From contig CAJNDS010002837.1 of the NCBI GenBank assembly GCA_905221605.1, positions 21,001 to 85,000 on the forward strand: a stretch of 64,000 bases of DNA. The letters run 5' to 3'. Both the position numbers and the translations under genes were made by a program. How positions within the stretch are numbered: the first letter of the stretch is position 1; each line of letters begins with the position of its first letter. Source of the stretch: Symbiodinium natans (Eukaryota > Sar > Dinophyceae > Suessiales > Symbiodiniaceae). Below, one piece after another: positions 24,752 to 35,943 of this stretch. The notes under the pieces were generated by a model. It made no database searches. It saw only the letters and a list, made by a program, of their open reading frames with translations, and was not told the DNA's origin.

Positions 24752-25699
24752 TGATGGCACATGCGTGGGCAGGATGCAGCCAGATGGAACAAGCAGTGGA
24801 TGGGCACACTTGAGAAAGAAGTACAACAGCTAGCGTGCGCACGCGGCAAGGACCCGGCCAACCGCAAGGCTGCTCTCAGGCAAGGTTTTTGCGAGAACTG
24901 GGAATGCACGGAAGCAAAACGCAACGCTGCTTGTGACGGCCATGCATCAGCACAGGCATGCCATTGCTGGCGAAGCGTGCTTGACACGACTGTCCTGTGC
25001 AAGCGCGTCTTGCAGCTCCATGCAAATGTCTTCTTTAGGATTTGGGGATCCTGTGCTTGAATCTACCCAGCTGGACAAAGTGATCTGGAGGAAGAATTTG
25101 GGTGAGAGGGGGCTCCAGGAAGTAGAGCTCTGTGCTGCCACGAGGGCTGCACGCCACCGAACTGCAAGATGCGCGGTGGCTTTAAAATTTTCTTCCATGC
25201 TGACACGATGCCTGGATGCCTGGGATGGGGTGGGGGGAGGAAGGGACTCAAGGGGCTGAAGGGGCGGCGGGGAAAGGGGCAATAGGCAATTACGTGTGGA
25301 ATTGTCCTGCCATAGGCTGGCCACGTAAGCGCCACACGTAGGACCCTGTCTCTGGTGCCACGAAAAGACCATAGAACCTGGTCTTGACATTGACTTTGCC
25401 AAATACCATGGTCTTGCTAGTCAAACATTGTTATGCAAGAAGGTCCAGGTCCAATGCGCCGGCCAGGCAAGCGCCATGCACTCGATCTGCCAGTCTGGGG
25501 CCCTGGCATCTGCCCATAATTGTCACCATAGTTCGTGCTGCTGGCCAGTGCCTTGGCCAGCCAAGACAGGTGAAAAGATCACAAGCAACTATGCCAACAA
25601 GGCAACGCGTCAACTTCAGGCCAGTTGACACTGAGCAAGCAAAAGGAAGATTCCGATAGCGACGTTCCCATATTTTGCAACGCGCAAGCGAAAGGGCTG

Positions 25700-27100
25700 A
25701 GCGCGATCTAGGCTATTCTTGAAGCTGTACAGAGCGTAGAGGAGAATGTTTTAAACGAGCTTGCAAAGCTAGTGAACGTAACGCTGATTTGTTGGGGAGG
25801 AAAGTATCGTGATGAAGGATGTGTCTTTCGCATGTTTGTGCAGCAACTCCTTCTTCTGGTCTGTAAGATCGCTCTTTCGATGTCGAAAATCTTTCGGTGA
25901 CGAAGCTTTCGTGACGGAGTGTGCATAAGTTGAGTATGACGATTCAGTGTATGACATGAGATCCAAGCTTTAACTAAAGATGGCTTCTCTGTTTTTGCGT
26001 GCTGGTGTATGGTTTTGAGATGTTCTCTGTTCTCGGGGTCAAAAGGTTCGTTTCTTCCCAAAAGGATGAAAGCTTTTTTGTGTACGTTTCGAGGAGCCAA
26101 TTGGCCCTGAAAGATTACCTGCCGTAGTGGGTAAGCACTTCTGGAGCCTCCAGTAATTCGGGAACTTTACGACTTGGACATTGTGAGATGTGTGTAGCAT
26201 TTCAACTACTACTCTGCTTGAGCAAGATCGGTCAACAAATGTAGAGGAATGTGTAATATTCTTCTGTAGCCCTTCATTTGAGAAGCATCTATTCTCTTTA
26301 GTTCGTTCGATGTTAGAATAGCCTCTAGACGATGCAATAATTTACTTCGTAGTCGTAGCATCGAGTGGAAGACTTGTGTCTTCCATTTGTCATATGCCGT
26401 ATGCAACTTCGCTTACGGCTCACAAGTCGGAGGGCGGCAGCTGTCTAAAATACAACCAAAAGTACCTTCCACCAAACAGCTGATGTGCGCTTAACACTTG
26501 GCATGCATGTAGGTAGGCAGGATAGGTAGGTGTCGGCCAGCCGGCGCCACCACGCTCAGCCTCCGAAAACGTCGTGAGGGCGGCATTGTAAATCGCGGTG
26601 CCTCGAGCTGAAAAATCCCGCAAAGCATCCCTGGAGAAATGTCCTTGTTAAATTTGTTCGTCATCTTCATCAAAACCGTTGTCCCATGCACATTTCTGTA
26701 CTTGCGTTTCCGTTTCTATATACTTACCTTTGCGTGTTGCTGTTTGTCTTATGTTACTGGGATAGTTCTGTCTAACGCTTCTTCGAGTCGTTCAATATCT
26801 CATGTTGAGTTTCTGCCTAGCATTCTTAAAAGTTCGTTTTACATGTCGAATTATGTTTGTCATCGCGGTCAATTGTGTCAATAAACTTCATTATGCCACT
26901 GACATAGGTTTTGGTAAACAAGTCACGTGTGTGCCGTATTTTGTGTTCAATCTTGCTAAACTCTGATTGTTTGTCCCGGACTCGATTACGATGCTTGTTG
27001 CTGTCAATCCTCTATTCATAACCCAAGCAATTTTGCTTTGGGGCAATAAAAGTGGGAATAGTTCGAACTGCATCTCCGCTCCTCCCCCGCCTCTTCCTAA
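25700..27100 (-). mobile_element. Decayed LINE-type (non-LTR) retrotransposon, reverse-transcriptase 3' region
   Basis: AT-rich island unlike the flanks. On the minus strand 26406-26209 encodes FHSMLRLRSKLLHRLEAIL followed by ELKRIDASQMKGYRRILHIP, the pattern (LD/ID-F-x-G-RRIL-x-IP) that follows the palm domain in LINE reverse transcriptases. Protein-like sequence continues towards 25708 (LAPRNVHKKAFILLGRNEP) only after frame shifts and stops. Upstream, 26900-26620 is also open in broken pieces (MKFIDTIDRDDKHNS). Seen: motif, frame breaks, base composition. Inferred: an inactive copy, minus orientation. No target-site duplication or poly-A tail identified, so the ends are approximate. Confidence 0.6.
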
Positions 27101-27109
27101 CAAGCCCCT

Positions 27110-28220
27110 TCAATGTTAACAGGAGCTTTCCAGAATACATCTTGCAATTTCCTATGATAATCTAGAGTCTAGAAGACCTAATTAATCTATGTTATGAGGT
27201 CCCATGGTGCCAAAATAAAGCCTCGTTCATTCCTCACAGATATGCGAACCAGTGGGGTCCAATAGGGCTTGACGGAACTCTCACGCGTCGAAGTATCGAA
27301 AGCACAGTTTGAATACACAGAGGCAGTCTGTAAATCCTACGACCCACCTGTAGAGACTCGACAGCAATAGGATCGACCGAACTAAGTCACTAATTGAGAA
27401 CCTTGTACCGAGAGTGGATGTCTCTAAACTTCACTAGCTAGAACCTCATCACTGGAACCTTCACTAGTCAGGATACCACTAGTACCTGCCAGAAGAGCAA
27501 ATGGCTGTCTACAACAACCCGCTACCACGTCATCAAAGGCAACCCAGTTTGTCGGAAACCTGTTGCCTGCAAAGGGCATGTAGAATTGCACTACCGACAG
27601 TGAGATTTTCAGAATCCTGGCCACGTTCGTGGGGGCAGCTGCCTCTACAGATGCTTGAGGGGTATAAGCCTAGTTACGCAGTTCCATGTGACCCTAACAG
27701 CATGGCACTCTCAGTAGACAAGTCAGGCATTTCAGGAAGCAGAAAAGAATCCCCAAAACCTAAAGGGCCTGCAAACGCTGCCTGCTTTGCTGGGCCTGCT
27801 GTTCCTGGTTTTAATGACATTTCGCAATTACTTCCGATGTTGATGTAATTCATATTTTGCGTCGGCACGGTTCCAAAGCCAGCACGATGCCCCATGGCAA
27901 CCGCCAGCCCCCGCCTCGACTTCGCTCGTATCCAGGTGTCATGTCATGTCATGTCAGTGCCTTGCTGAAGGAAGTCTCAGAACTGACCAGAAAAACCAAG
28001 GTTGAAACAACTTCACACGGTCTCCTTGTTTACGGCACGGTCTCGTACACATCCTGCTCGTTCTGACATCGCTTTTTGAAATAAGCCCGCACACGATTCC
28101 GCTTCGAAGTGTTTGCATTGTCAGATAAAACGGCAGGAGCCGCCTCATCTCAAGCGGGTGCGCTTGAGCCCGTTTGCACGGAAAGCAGCAACAGCTCAGC
28201 GATGGATGTGCATCTTCTAG
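27110..28220. other. No assigned gene
   Basis: A plus-strand frame at 27501-27848 and minus-strand frames at 27674-27895 are open but overlap and show no domain. A short GTCAT tandem (about 27940-27956) is present. Confidence 0.3.
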
Positions 28221-28224
28221 CTGC

Positions 28225-28914
28225 ACTGGGTGCCGCGGGCATGCAGGATCTGCGCCAAGGCCGCAGCACTTGCAAACTCTTCTACATCTGCGGAATCTGG
28301 GAAGTCCTTGGGTGTTGCGTGAGAACGCTGGGTCCGATTCAGGTTGCTGTCAGCGTTGTGGTTGTGTCGTCGAATTCATGAAGCGGGTGACCATGATTTT
28401 GTAACATGCAGCTTGTACCCTGCAGCATAAGAATGGCCAAAGAGGGACAAAGCGTAGCTTGTCTTCTCTCGCCTTGATTTGAGCTTGGGACTGCTGCTGC
28501 TAGAAGATCGTCGAGGGTCTTCCCAGGAAGGTTGAGCCACACCTCAGCTGACTTTACCAACAAAGGCTGGTGACATTAAGCGCCTTCTTGGGCAATGCTT
28601 TCGGAAAGATCGCTCGGCCCGTGGAAAATCTTAAAACACAACTGTTCCGCCCCGCCTTTCGCACCAAACCAAGCGGCTGTGCCCCGTTGCACAACCATGC
28701 AGTGCCTGAGAGGCTTCCATTGTGGACAGCGTATAACACTACTCTGCACAGCACCATAAGTCAAGTGGATTTCCCATGCTCTCAATGCACTCACTAAACT
28801 ACTGCCGAACTGGGCCATCCAATCTATCGCAGCCGCGAAGCCGTTGCTGCATGAGGTGTCCTCTGAGCATGGGTAGCCTGCAACTATTTCTGGGCGTGTT
28901 CGCATGCTTCCCAC
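28225..28914 (-). CDS. Unassigned multi-exon protein
   Basis: Gene order: 28914-28576 (GFAAAIDWMAQFGSSLVSAL, then GAKGGAEQLCFKIFHGPSDL); 28560-28430 (SAEVWLNLPGKTLDDLLAAA); 28380-28225 (NLNRTQRSHATPKDFPDSAD, then SAAALAQILHARGTQ), the last ending next to a GC donor (CAGT/GCAGC). No domain recognised. The first segment is also open in another frame, so its frame is uncertain; the other two are more convincing. Confidence 0.45.
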
Positions 28915-29319
28915 TCAGGATCTTTACAGATTGCAGACGATTGCGGGCACATGCCAGTACATGATTTCAATGATGGTACTTGGTAGGGCCCTGCACTTGG
29001 AAACATAGGTCAGTGGAAAGTCACCCGGTGCAAGCCTGACTTGACCCCGTTGCGATGCCAAGAGTCCACACATCAAAGTATCAAAACCAACTTGAGCTGC
29101 ACGTGCGCAAGGCCTACGCAGGCGGTGCTCGGGGCCTGCCGGTCGCGGCAGGCATTAGCCAATCTCTCTGTCAAACGAGGCTTAGGGAGGGGCAAGAGCT
29201 GGGTGAGCCAGCGGATTACTGAGTGCTGGTAGAGTGGTCATCACTCGTAGGGAGACGCCGCATGCAGCACCATGCATTTTGCAAAGGTTAGTGAAACTGC
29301 ATGTCGCAAAGATGCTTCT

Positions 29320-29916
29320 TCAGAATGTAACATGTCTGGCCTCGGACCAGCAAATGGCATACTCGCCGAGCCCTGACACGCTGGCATTTGGAGGGCCTGA
29401 AAAGACTTGCACTGGTGCAATATTTGTACTGTAGGTGTTGGTGCTCAGCCAAATTTGACACATGTGCATCTCGCAGTTTAAAGCATGATAGGCTTGACCC
29501 ATCCGAAGCGCACGATCCAGAGGGTGGTCTTTTGGCTCTGCGGCTCTTAGTCTTGGCAGCGGACCATGTGGCATGCCCAACTCGTACGTGTCGAAGAACC
29601 GCCCTCCCACCTGCGCTACTTCGAGCGCACTTCCGCCATATCGATTCTGTTGATGAAAGCTATGGTCTGATGTCGAAAGCTCACTCGTGTTTTTCTGCCA
29701 TGAAGGACAGCATTCAGACCTTGCAAAGCTGAACCCCCAAGTGCAAGCAAAGAAAGCACAGGATTTTTCAAGACCGTGTCGACACATCCTCAAGTCCGAA
29801 AAGGGCACACAAATGAGGGCATCGCCAGCTGAGGGTTCGTCACTCCTGGCCTGAGTGTTCAAAGGACGGGACAGCCCTTGCTGGCTTCTGGACAACTTCT
29901 GACGGTGGGAAGGCAA
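29320..29916 (-). CDS. Unassigned 198-codon open frame
   Basis: The longest uninterrupted minus-strand frame in this part of the window (GGSALEVAQVGGRFFDTYEL, then RALRMGQAYHALNCEMHMC). No domain, and no joined neighbours. The plus strand is also partly open here (29388-29732), so confidence is limited. Confidence 0.35.
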   Translation of the reverse strand: MPSHRQKLSRSQQGLSRPLNTQARSDEPSAGDALICVPFSDLRMCRHGLEKSCAFFACTWGFSFARSECCPSWQKNTSELSTSDHSFHQQNRYGGSALEVAQVGGRFFDTYELGMPHGPLPRLRAAEPKDHPLDRALRMGQAYHALNCEMHMCQIWLSTNTYSTNIAPVQVFSGPPNASVSGLGEYAICWSEARHVTF

Positions 29917-29919
29917 TAT

Positions 29920-31780
29920 TCGGTGAGGTCACCCGAATTTTATCTCAGGACTAGATTCCTCCACTCAGCATGGTTCATGCTCGAATTCTCAGTCATGGTT
30001 GTCAGACAAGGCAGCCACCAGTGAGCAAAGCTGCAGTTGACACTTCCGCATGGACCTTAATTAAGGCATCAGGTCTTGCAGTCCACTTTGATGCACTGGT
30101 TTCTTCCGTGCTTGCTAATTACTAAGCATCAGGCTGCTGCCGGGGTTCGTCTCGTCCTGACACGAACTCTACCACGAGGGTGTGGGATTACGACATGAAC
30201 AGCCCAAGGTCAATCAACGTCCATGAAGCAAATCATTCGGGGCTAGCCAGTCCCGCTTGACAATGACGATCTGACTCTGCTGAGCCGACCTGGGTACCAT
30301 CCATCCATTTGATGACCCAACAATCACTATTCGGCTGGATCTTTTGCATCCGGAATCACATCCGCTCGCCTGTGAGGCAGCTGCCATGTTTGACAAAGCT
30401 GGATCTGAGCTCAAAATGATCTTTTCAGTGTGGAAGCGAACTCTTCCCAGAAACTTTGAAGGTTGAAACATGAATCCACAAAAGTCGGCCAGGCTCACTA
30501 TCAATCAAATACCGGGAACCAAAGTCTTGGTGAGGAGCATTTCGACAAGCCACACATGACCAAGTGATACTCTGACTATACTGGACAAAAGGCGTGTCTT
30601 CTTGGAAATACTGGATGGTCCCAAAAAAGGGACTCTTGGGTTTGCAAGAGTTCTCCCGCCAAGTCTGCGATGGGTTCAGCCTAGGGGTCTGACATAATCC
30701 AGGCCCCAATTCAGACCCCCTTATTGTCGTAACCCCGCAGGGTACCCATTCAAACATGGCTTGCTTGACTTGGCTTTGGCTGGGCTGATGCAAACGTGCC
30801 CGGCCTTCAAGAATTGCGTGGCTTTGGCCTGGAGTTGTTACGGGGGCGGGCAGCTTGTTTTCTCGAACGACATGCTAGGGAACTGATGGTGTTCCTTTCC
30901 CCCCCTGTGCCGTGACTTCGCAGTCGCTCCCGCAACACCGTGGCTTTCTTTCGCGCCATCCATGGTGGAACTGCGCAGCTGCATCGCATCTGTGGTGGGG
31001 AGGGTGGAGAGTGGCTGCACACCCGGCCTTTTTTGTTTGGCATGTGTTACGTCAACGTTTACCCTGGCAACTGGCCTGAGTAAATCACATCATCACTGAA
31101 TCTAATGAGTAAACGTAGGCATAAGCAAAATTGACAAACCACAATCACATCTGCAGCATGCTGGCGCTCTAACATCACAGTACTGTGGGACCACAGCGTC
31201 TGGGGCTCTAGCAGCGTCACAGCTCCGAACAGCCGCACAGAGCAGCTTACTCCATATGCGCAGCCTCCAGTCACTTGTCTTCACCATGCGTGGAGAATGT
31301 CAAGAAATCGCCTCGGCTGAGTCGAGGAGTTCTGGGTGTCGAGCTAGCACCAGGAGCGCGTCGCTGCTCGTAGCCCACGCCACCAAATGCCATCACCTAG
31401 AGACCATGTCGGGCTCTGCATGCACATCGGTGCTCAGCTATCTCAGCTCAAGGCTCTCTGATTGCCAGTGTCAGCCACCTGGCGCAATGCGGTGAAGAGC
31501 CCTCTGAAGACATCACGAAGCGGCCCACAGAAATCCAAATCTTTTCGCATTTTGTGGCGGAGGGATGCTTGGATTGACATACAGTAGGATTGAGGAATTC
31601 AGCCCTCAAGGTTGCACCTAGCAGAAGCAGTTGGTGCTTGTGCTAATATGCCGGCTTCGCAACAAGCGCCTGGGTTGCAACATCCTTAGTGCCGTGTGAG
31701 CAGCTTTCTCAGATCCCCCTAAAAACAATGATGAGGGGCCGCCTGGTTTACAGGCCGAGCGCACCCTGGTCGATCCCATG
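29920..31780. other. No assigned gene
   Basis: I see no recognisable domain or repeat. Short open frames on both strands have no features that favour coding. Confidence 0.4.
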
Positions 31781-31783
31781 CAT

Positions 31784-32499
31784 GCACAGACACGGACACG
31801 GACGCGGACGCGGACAGACACCGACACCGACACACACCCATTCCCATATTCCCATATTCCCATATTCCCATATTCCCATATTCCCAGATTCCCAGATTCC
31901 CAAATTCCCAGATTTGCAGATTTGCAGATTCCCAGATTGCCAGATTAATGCCAGATTCCCAGATTGCCAGATTCCCAGATTCTCAGATTCCCAGATTCCC
32001 ACATTCCCCCATTCCCCCATTCCCACATTCCCAAAGTCCCACATTCCCACATTCCCAAAGTCCCACATTCCCATTCTGCCATTCTTTCCCTCCCATTCTC
32101 CCATTCCCCCATTCGCCCATTCCCATTCCCACCAGTGCAAGGGCGCAAGCACACGAGCGGGCAAGCACGCAAGCACACACGCACCCACACACCCAGACAC
32201 CCACACACCCTTACACCCTTACACCCACACACCCAACAACACTCTGACTCTGACAAAGCCACACAGAGACACAGAGTCACCCCGAGAGACACAGAGATAC
32301 ACAGAGGGAAAAAGAGACACACGGAGACACAGAGACACTCAGAGACACACACGCACGCACACACGCACACACGCGCACACGCGTCACACACGCACACGCA
32401 CACGCACACGCGCACACACAAACACAAACACAAACACAAACACCAAACACCAAACACCAAACACCAAACACCAAACACCAAACACCAAACACCAAACAC

Positions 32500-32541
<42 letters not shown>
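31784..32541. repeat. Mosaic microsatellite/minisatellite block
   Basis: Adjacent blocks on the plus strand, in order: GGACAC/GGACGC hexamers (about 31790-31835); an 8-mer family CCCATATT, CCCAGATT, GCAGATTT, CCCACATT (31836-32130); CACACCC-type (32170-32240); GAGACACA octamers (32265-32350); CACGCA/CACACG (32350-32420); ACAAAC (32418-32442); CACCAAA heptamers, about ten near-perfect copies (32440-32507); then (CA)n to 32541. Long open frames in all six frames here are repeat artefacts. The succession of related units suggests stepwise slippage and unit conversion. Confidence 0.95.
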
Positions 32542-32543
<2 letters not shown>

Positions 32544-32559
32544 CAAACCTCCATTCCGG

Positions 32560-34359
32560 GCAAGGGGCAATGACAAGACCTCGTGGTGCATCTAGTTGGT
32601 GAAGACCTTGCCCACCAAGCGGAACGCCCTGAGTTCAGCATGTTTCTGAGGGGACTCGGAGGACATGTGAAAACAAAAGTCGACAACAGCAGGCAGGAAT
32701 CAAGAAACCAAGTCAAGCTCAGAAAAAGAGCAGCTGAGGCGGAAAGAACGCCAGAACACCGGCAAACATCTCAGAAAGAAGCGCCGAGCAGACAAGTGAG
32801 AACTGAAGGGCCTATATACATCGGCTAAGTCTAAGTCGGTCTCGTCCGAAATCCCTGTGAAACTGCTGCAAGACATGTCTTATTCAACATCCTGTCGGAT
32901 GCGAGTGAGATTCGTTGACCATGCTTGTGCAAGGAAGCCATCATAAGGCCAATGCAACTCCGGGAGATGTGACGACTAAAGCTGCAACCAATGGTAAGAT
33001 ACTATTGCAATGGTTCTAGCTGCTGAGGGACCCCCCCCCAAACTCAGGAACAAAGAGAAGCTTAGAAACACTCTAAGTAACGTGATCAACAACCTCTGAA
33101 GCCTCCGAACGGTGCCATGCCAGAAGGAGAGCATCATCAACAGCATGAAGCAGCTGCTTTTTACAAAAACTGACTCTCCTTTCGTGGGAAGGGAGGCTAA
33201 CCCCAAAACAAACGGAGAGTGGCAAGCGAAAGCCTTGCCTTGACCCCTCAAAGTAACGATCACGAGCCCTTTACCCTACTAGTACCCCCCGACATTCTTT
33301 TTCGGACGCTTCTCAGTTTTTCTGAGTCTTTGCCGGCTTTCGGAATGCCGCTTCGCTGCTTCCGAATCCTGGCGCCTCTGGCTTCTTCGGCTTGTTGTGA
33401 CTTAGGCTCGCGCGCTTCCGTCAAGGGAGGAGCAGCAGCACCTCGGCACAAGGTGTCAAGAGGTGCACTACGACTAGGAACGAAGCTGCCGGTCGTGGAG
33501 GAGACTCTCGGAACCAGCATCACAAATCGCTTCGATAATCTTCCGCGACTGCAAGGATATGCCAAAATATGCCAAAGCTCATGCGACCACCTGTTTCTCG
33601 CCATCGAACTCGAGTCTGGGATCTAGAAGGCAGTTACCACCAAGGCAACTACCACCCTGCACCGGTGCGCTTACTTTCTTGGAAAGGCTGCGCCATCACT
33701 ACACCAACTGCTGAGGTCGATAAGGGGGAAAAAAAAGACCCGATGAACTTGGACTGCGAGCAGCGAAAGCCTTGCTCAACGCTCGTGGCGCAGAAGGTAT
33801 GGACTGCACATCAACAGTCAACACAAATGTTCCGTGACGTTTGGTACTTGTTAAAGTCCGGTAGTCGCATTCGATCGAACCCATGAGGCTATGTAATCAC
33901 ATGTCAGGTGCGAAATAAAACGGCTGAGTCTCGCATACTTGGTGAGACATGCCAGGAGAGAATCCGACACGAGGAGGTGCTCGCGCAAAAAACGACTCAT
34001 TGACTGAATTCATATCGTAGTAGACAACGGAGGTCTGGTTCGGATGGTCCCTGTGCATATAGAGCTCGGTGCTGAGAACTCGGAAGCTTCGCAGGTGCCT
34101 GAAACCGGGCTATGCCTCTCGTCAAGGCCCAGTGCTACACGTCTCTGCTGCTCATTTACGGGGATGCCGGTTCACAAGGCTTTGATGCCCGATGACATGT
34201 CACAACACACCAGATACAGAAGTTCACTTGCAGTGCTGTTGTCAAGGTGGCTGGGTTAAGTTTGGAAAGCACCTGCTGAAACTTGATGGGTGTGTCCCCG
34301 ACTGTGTTTGGTGCACTGCCGGACATAGGCGGGCTTGGAGCAGCCTTGCTTTGTGGAAT

Positions 34360-34360
<1 letters not shown>
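32560..34360. other. No assigned gene
   Basis: At 33219-33626 (plus) and 33260-33604 (minus) both strands are open; the minus frame ends in a charged tail (REPKSQQAEEARGARIRKQR) and is slightly more protein-like. Neither is supported by a domain or splice-phase match. Confidence 0.3.

Positions 34361-34361
<1 letters not shown>

Positions 34362-34392
<31 letters not shown>
34362..34392 (+). repeat. G31 homopolymer
   Basis: Uninterrupted run of 31 G, the longest homopolymer in the window. Capable of G-quadruplex formation on the plus strand; exact length is likely uncertain in the assembly. Confidence 0.9.
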
Positions 34393-34393
<1 letters not shown>

Positions 34394-35066
34394 GCCGTAC
34401 CTGCAATTGCAATGGGCATATGCACCTACGCAAGTCACTCGCGCCGTGCTTTTCTGTAGACTTGGGTATTTCATGTACTGCTCCTTCGATCTCACGCGCG
34501 TTTGAAGCCCCATATACCTGCACATCTTCAGGCATAGATCCGAGACCTTGTGCATGCAGCCTACAGATGCGACGAGAACGTGGACTCAAACAAGTGTCAA
34601 CCCAAGCAAGGCGCCAGACCGCCGACTAAGAATCTGAAAATGTCTCAAACCGTCGCCCTTTTAAAAGGCATGAACTGGAAGCTGCGAGCTTGCCTGCAAG
34701 ATGCGCGTGCAGGCAGGATCTAGACGGAGGAAATCCAAAAATACCGTACCATACCGTGCATGCTACGCAAGTAGACGGCCAAGCCGAGCTGCACTGGGTC
34801 ACGCAGCAAAGATGTACTCCCGAACCCGCCTGCACCCAGCAAACTCTGGTCCGACCACGAAATGGACTGCACACTTGCGGCATCGCGTCGACCTGCTGCT
34901 CAGAAGTTCTCAGTTTCTGCGTCCTGCCGGAAGAGATGTTGCAAACACGGCGGCAAACTGCGTCTTGTGACGAATGCCTGCCTATTTCCGTTCTGGTTTT
35001 GGGTCTGCACTCTTCTGCGCAGAGAAGCTATGTCACAGATGCAACCATTGAGGTAATATTGAGGTC

Positions 35067-35145
35067 ATTATCCCAGGCTGTCCTCAGCCTCCTTCTGCTC
35101 TCGAGCTTCAGACTGCTTCTGTTCAAGTTCTCTTGCGTAGATGGA
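35067..35145 (-). CDS. Coiled-coil exon of an unassigned gene
   Basis: Minus-strand segment encoding YARELEQKQSEAREQKEAED, a strongly charged heptad-like helix, followed by in-frame stops (SLG then TAA/TGA), so a donor must lie close to its end. Downstream in gene sense (35030-34700) several frames are open (for example CAVHFVVGPEFAGCRRVREY) but could not be joined. Confidence 0.45.
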
Positions 35146-35340
35146 CCTGAGCATGAGAAGTGGAATGCAGCAGTGCCTAAGTAAAAGCTGCCACAAGCAT
35201 GCGTTGGGTGTGTAAGCAATCAAGACAGAGATGGTGATTTACCTGGATAAACAGCCGATGTTCCTTGTGAAAATCACACCGCTGCAAGGCATCTTTAAGG
35301 TGATGGCGTCTGTTTGCGCCTATGTCTTTGCTGGTCAAAG

Positions 35341-35545
35341 CATCCATGCCCGCACGATGATAACGTCCATGTTACCAATGTGTGCGAATGGCCAGAGCGT
35401 CCATGTCCGCACGATGGCTATGTCCGTGTTGCCAATGCGTGCGAATGGCCAGAGCATGCATGTCCGCACGATGCAGCGCCCTCGCTACCAATGCGTGCCA
35501 ATGGCCAGAGCATCCATGTGCGCGATGATTGTCCGTGCTACCAGT
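35341..35545 (+). repeat. 57-bp tandem repeat, about 3.5 copies
   Basis: The core GCGAATGGCCAGAGC begins at 35384, 35441 and (as GCCAATGGCCAGAGC) 35497, giving spacings of 57 and 56 bases; a partial copy precedes. Each unit also contains TCCATGTCCGCACGATG. With a 57-bp period the plus strand can read a 19-residue repeat (RANGQSMHVRTM core), but the 56-base step breaks the frame. No gene is assigned in 35,150-35,940. Confidence 0.85.
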
Positions 35546-35943
35546 TTAACATAGTTTAACCCTAAAGCATAGTCCTTCACACTCAAATTCTTTGGACTCA
35601 AATCCTTGGGGTGGATGCCGGCCACTTACATTTAGTTCTGAACCTAAACGCTGCGATTTTAAGGCTACGCCGGTGCAAGTCACGCCTTGAGGCCTCAGGA
35701 TTGCAGAGTTTGATAAAGGCATGCCCTGTAGACTTGCAGACTTGTAGGCTTCTGGCCTTCATGGTTTTCGGCTGAGTTAGGATTACGTCTTTGGTCCTTC
35801 CCTGCCATATTCTCCCCTCCTGGGTGTTCCACATGGACCTGAAAATCTGCATTCTGTAAAGCCTGTAAAGCCTCCAAACACAGAGGTGTCTACAGGGACG
35901 CTGCCATCTTTAACTTCATCAATCGCAAAGATCGTCCGTTCTC

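Noticed and set aside
31689-32602. Frames of up to 294 codons with PHSPIP and HTHT repeats
   Set aside because: Translations of the mosaic microsatellite; no unique protein sequence.
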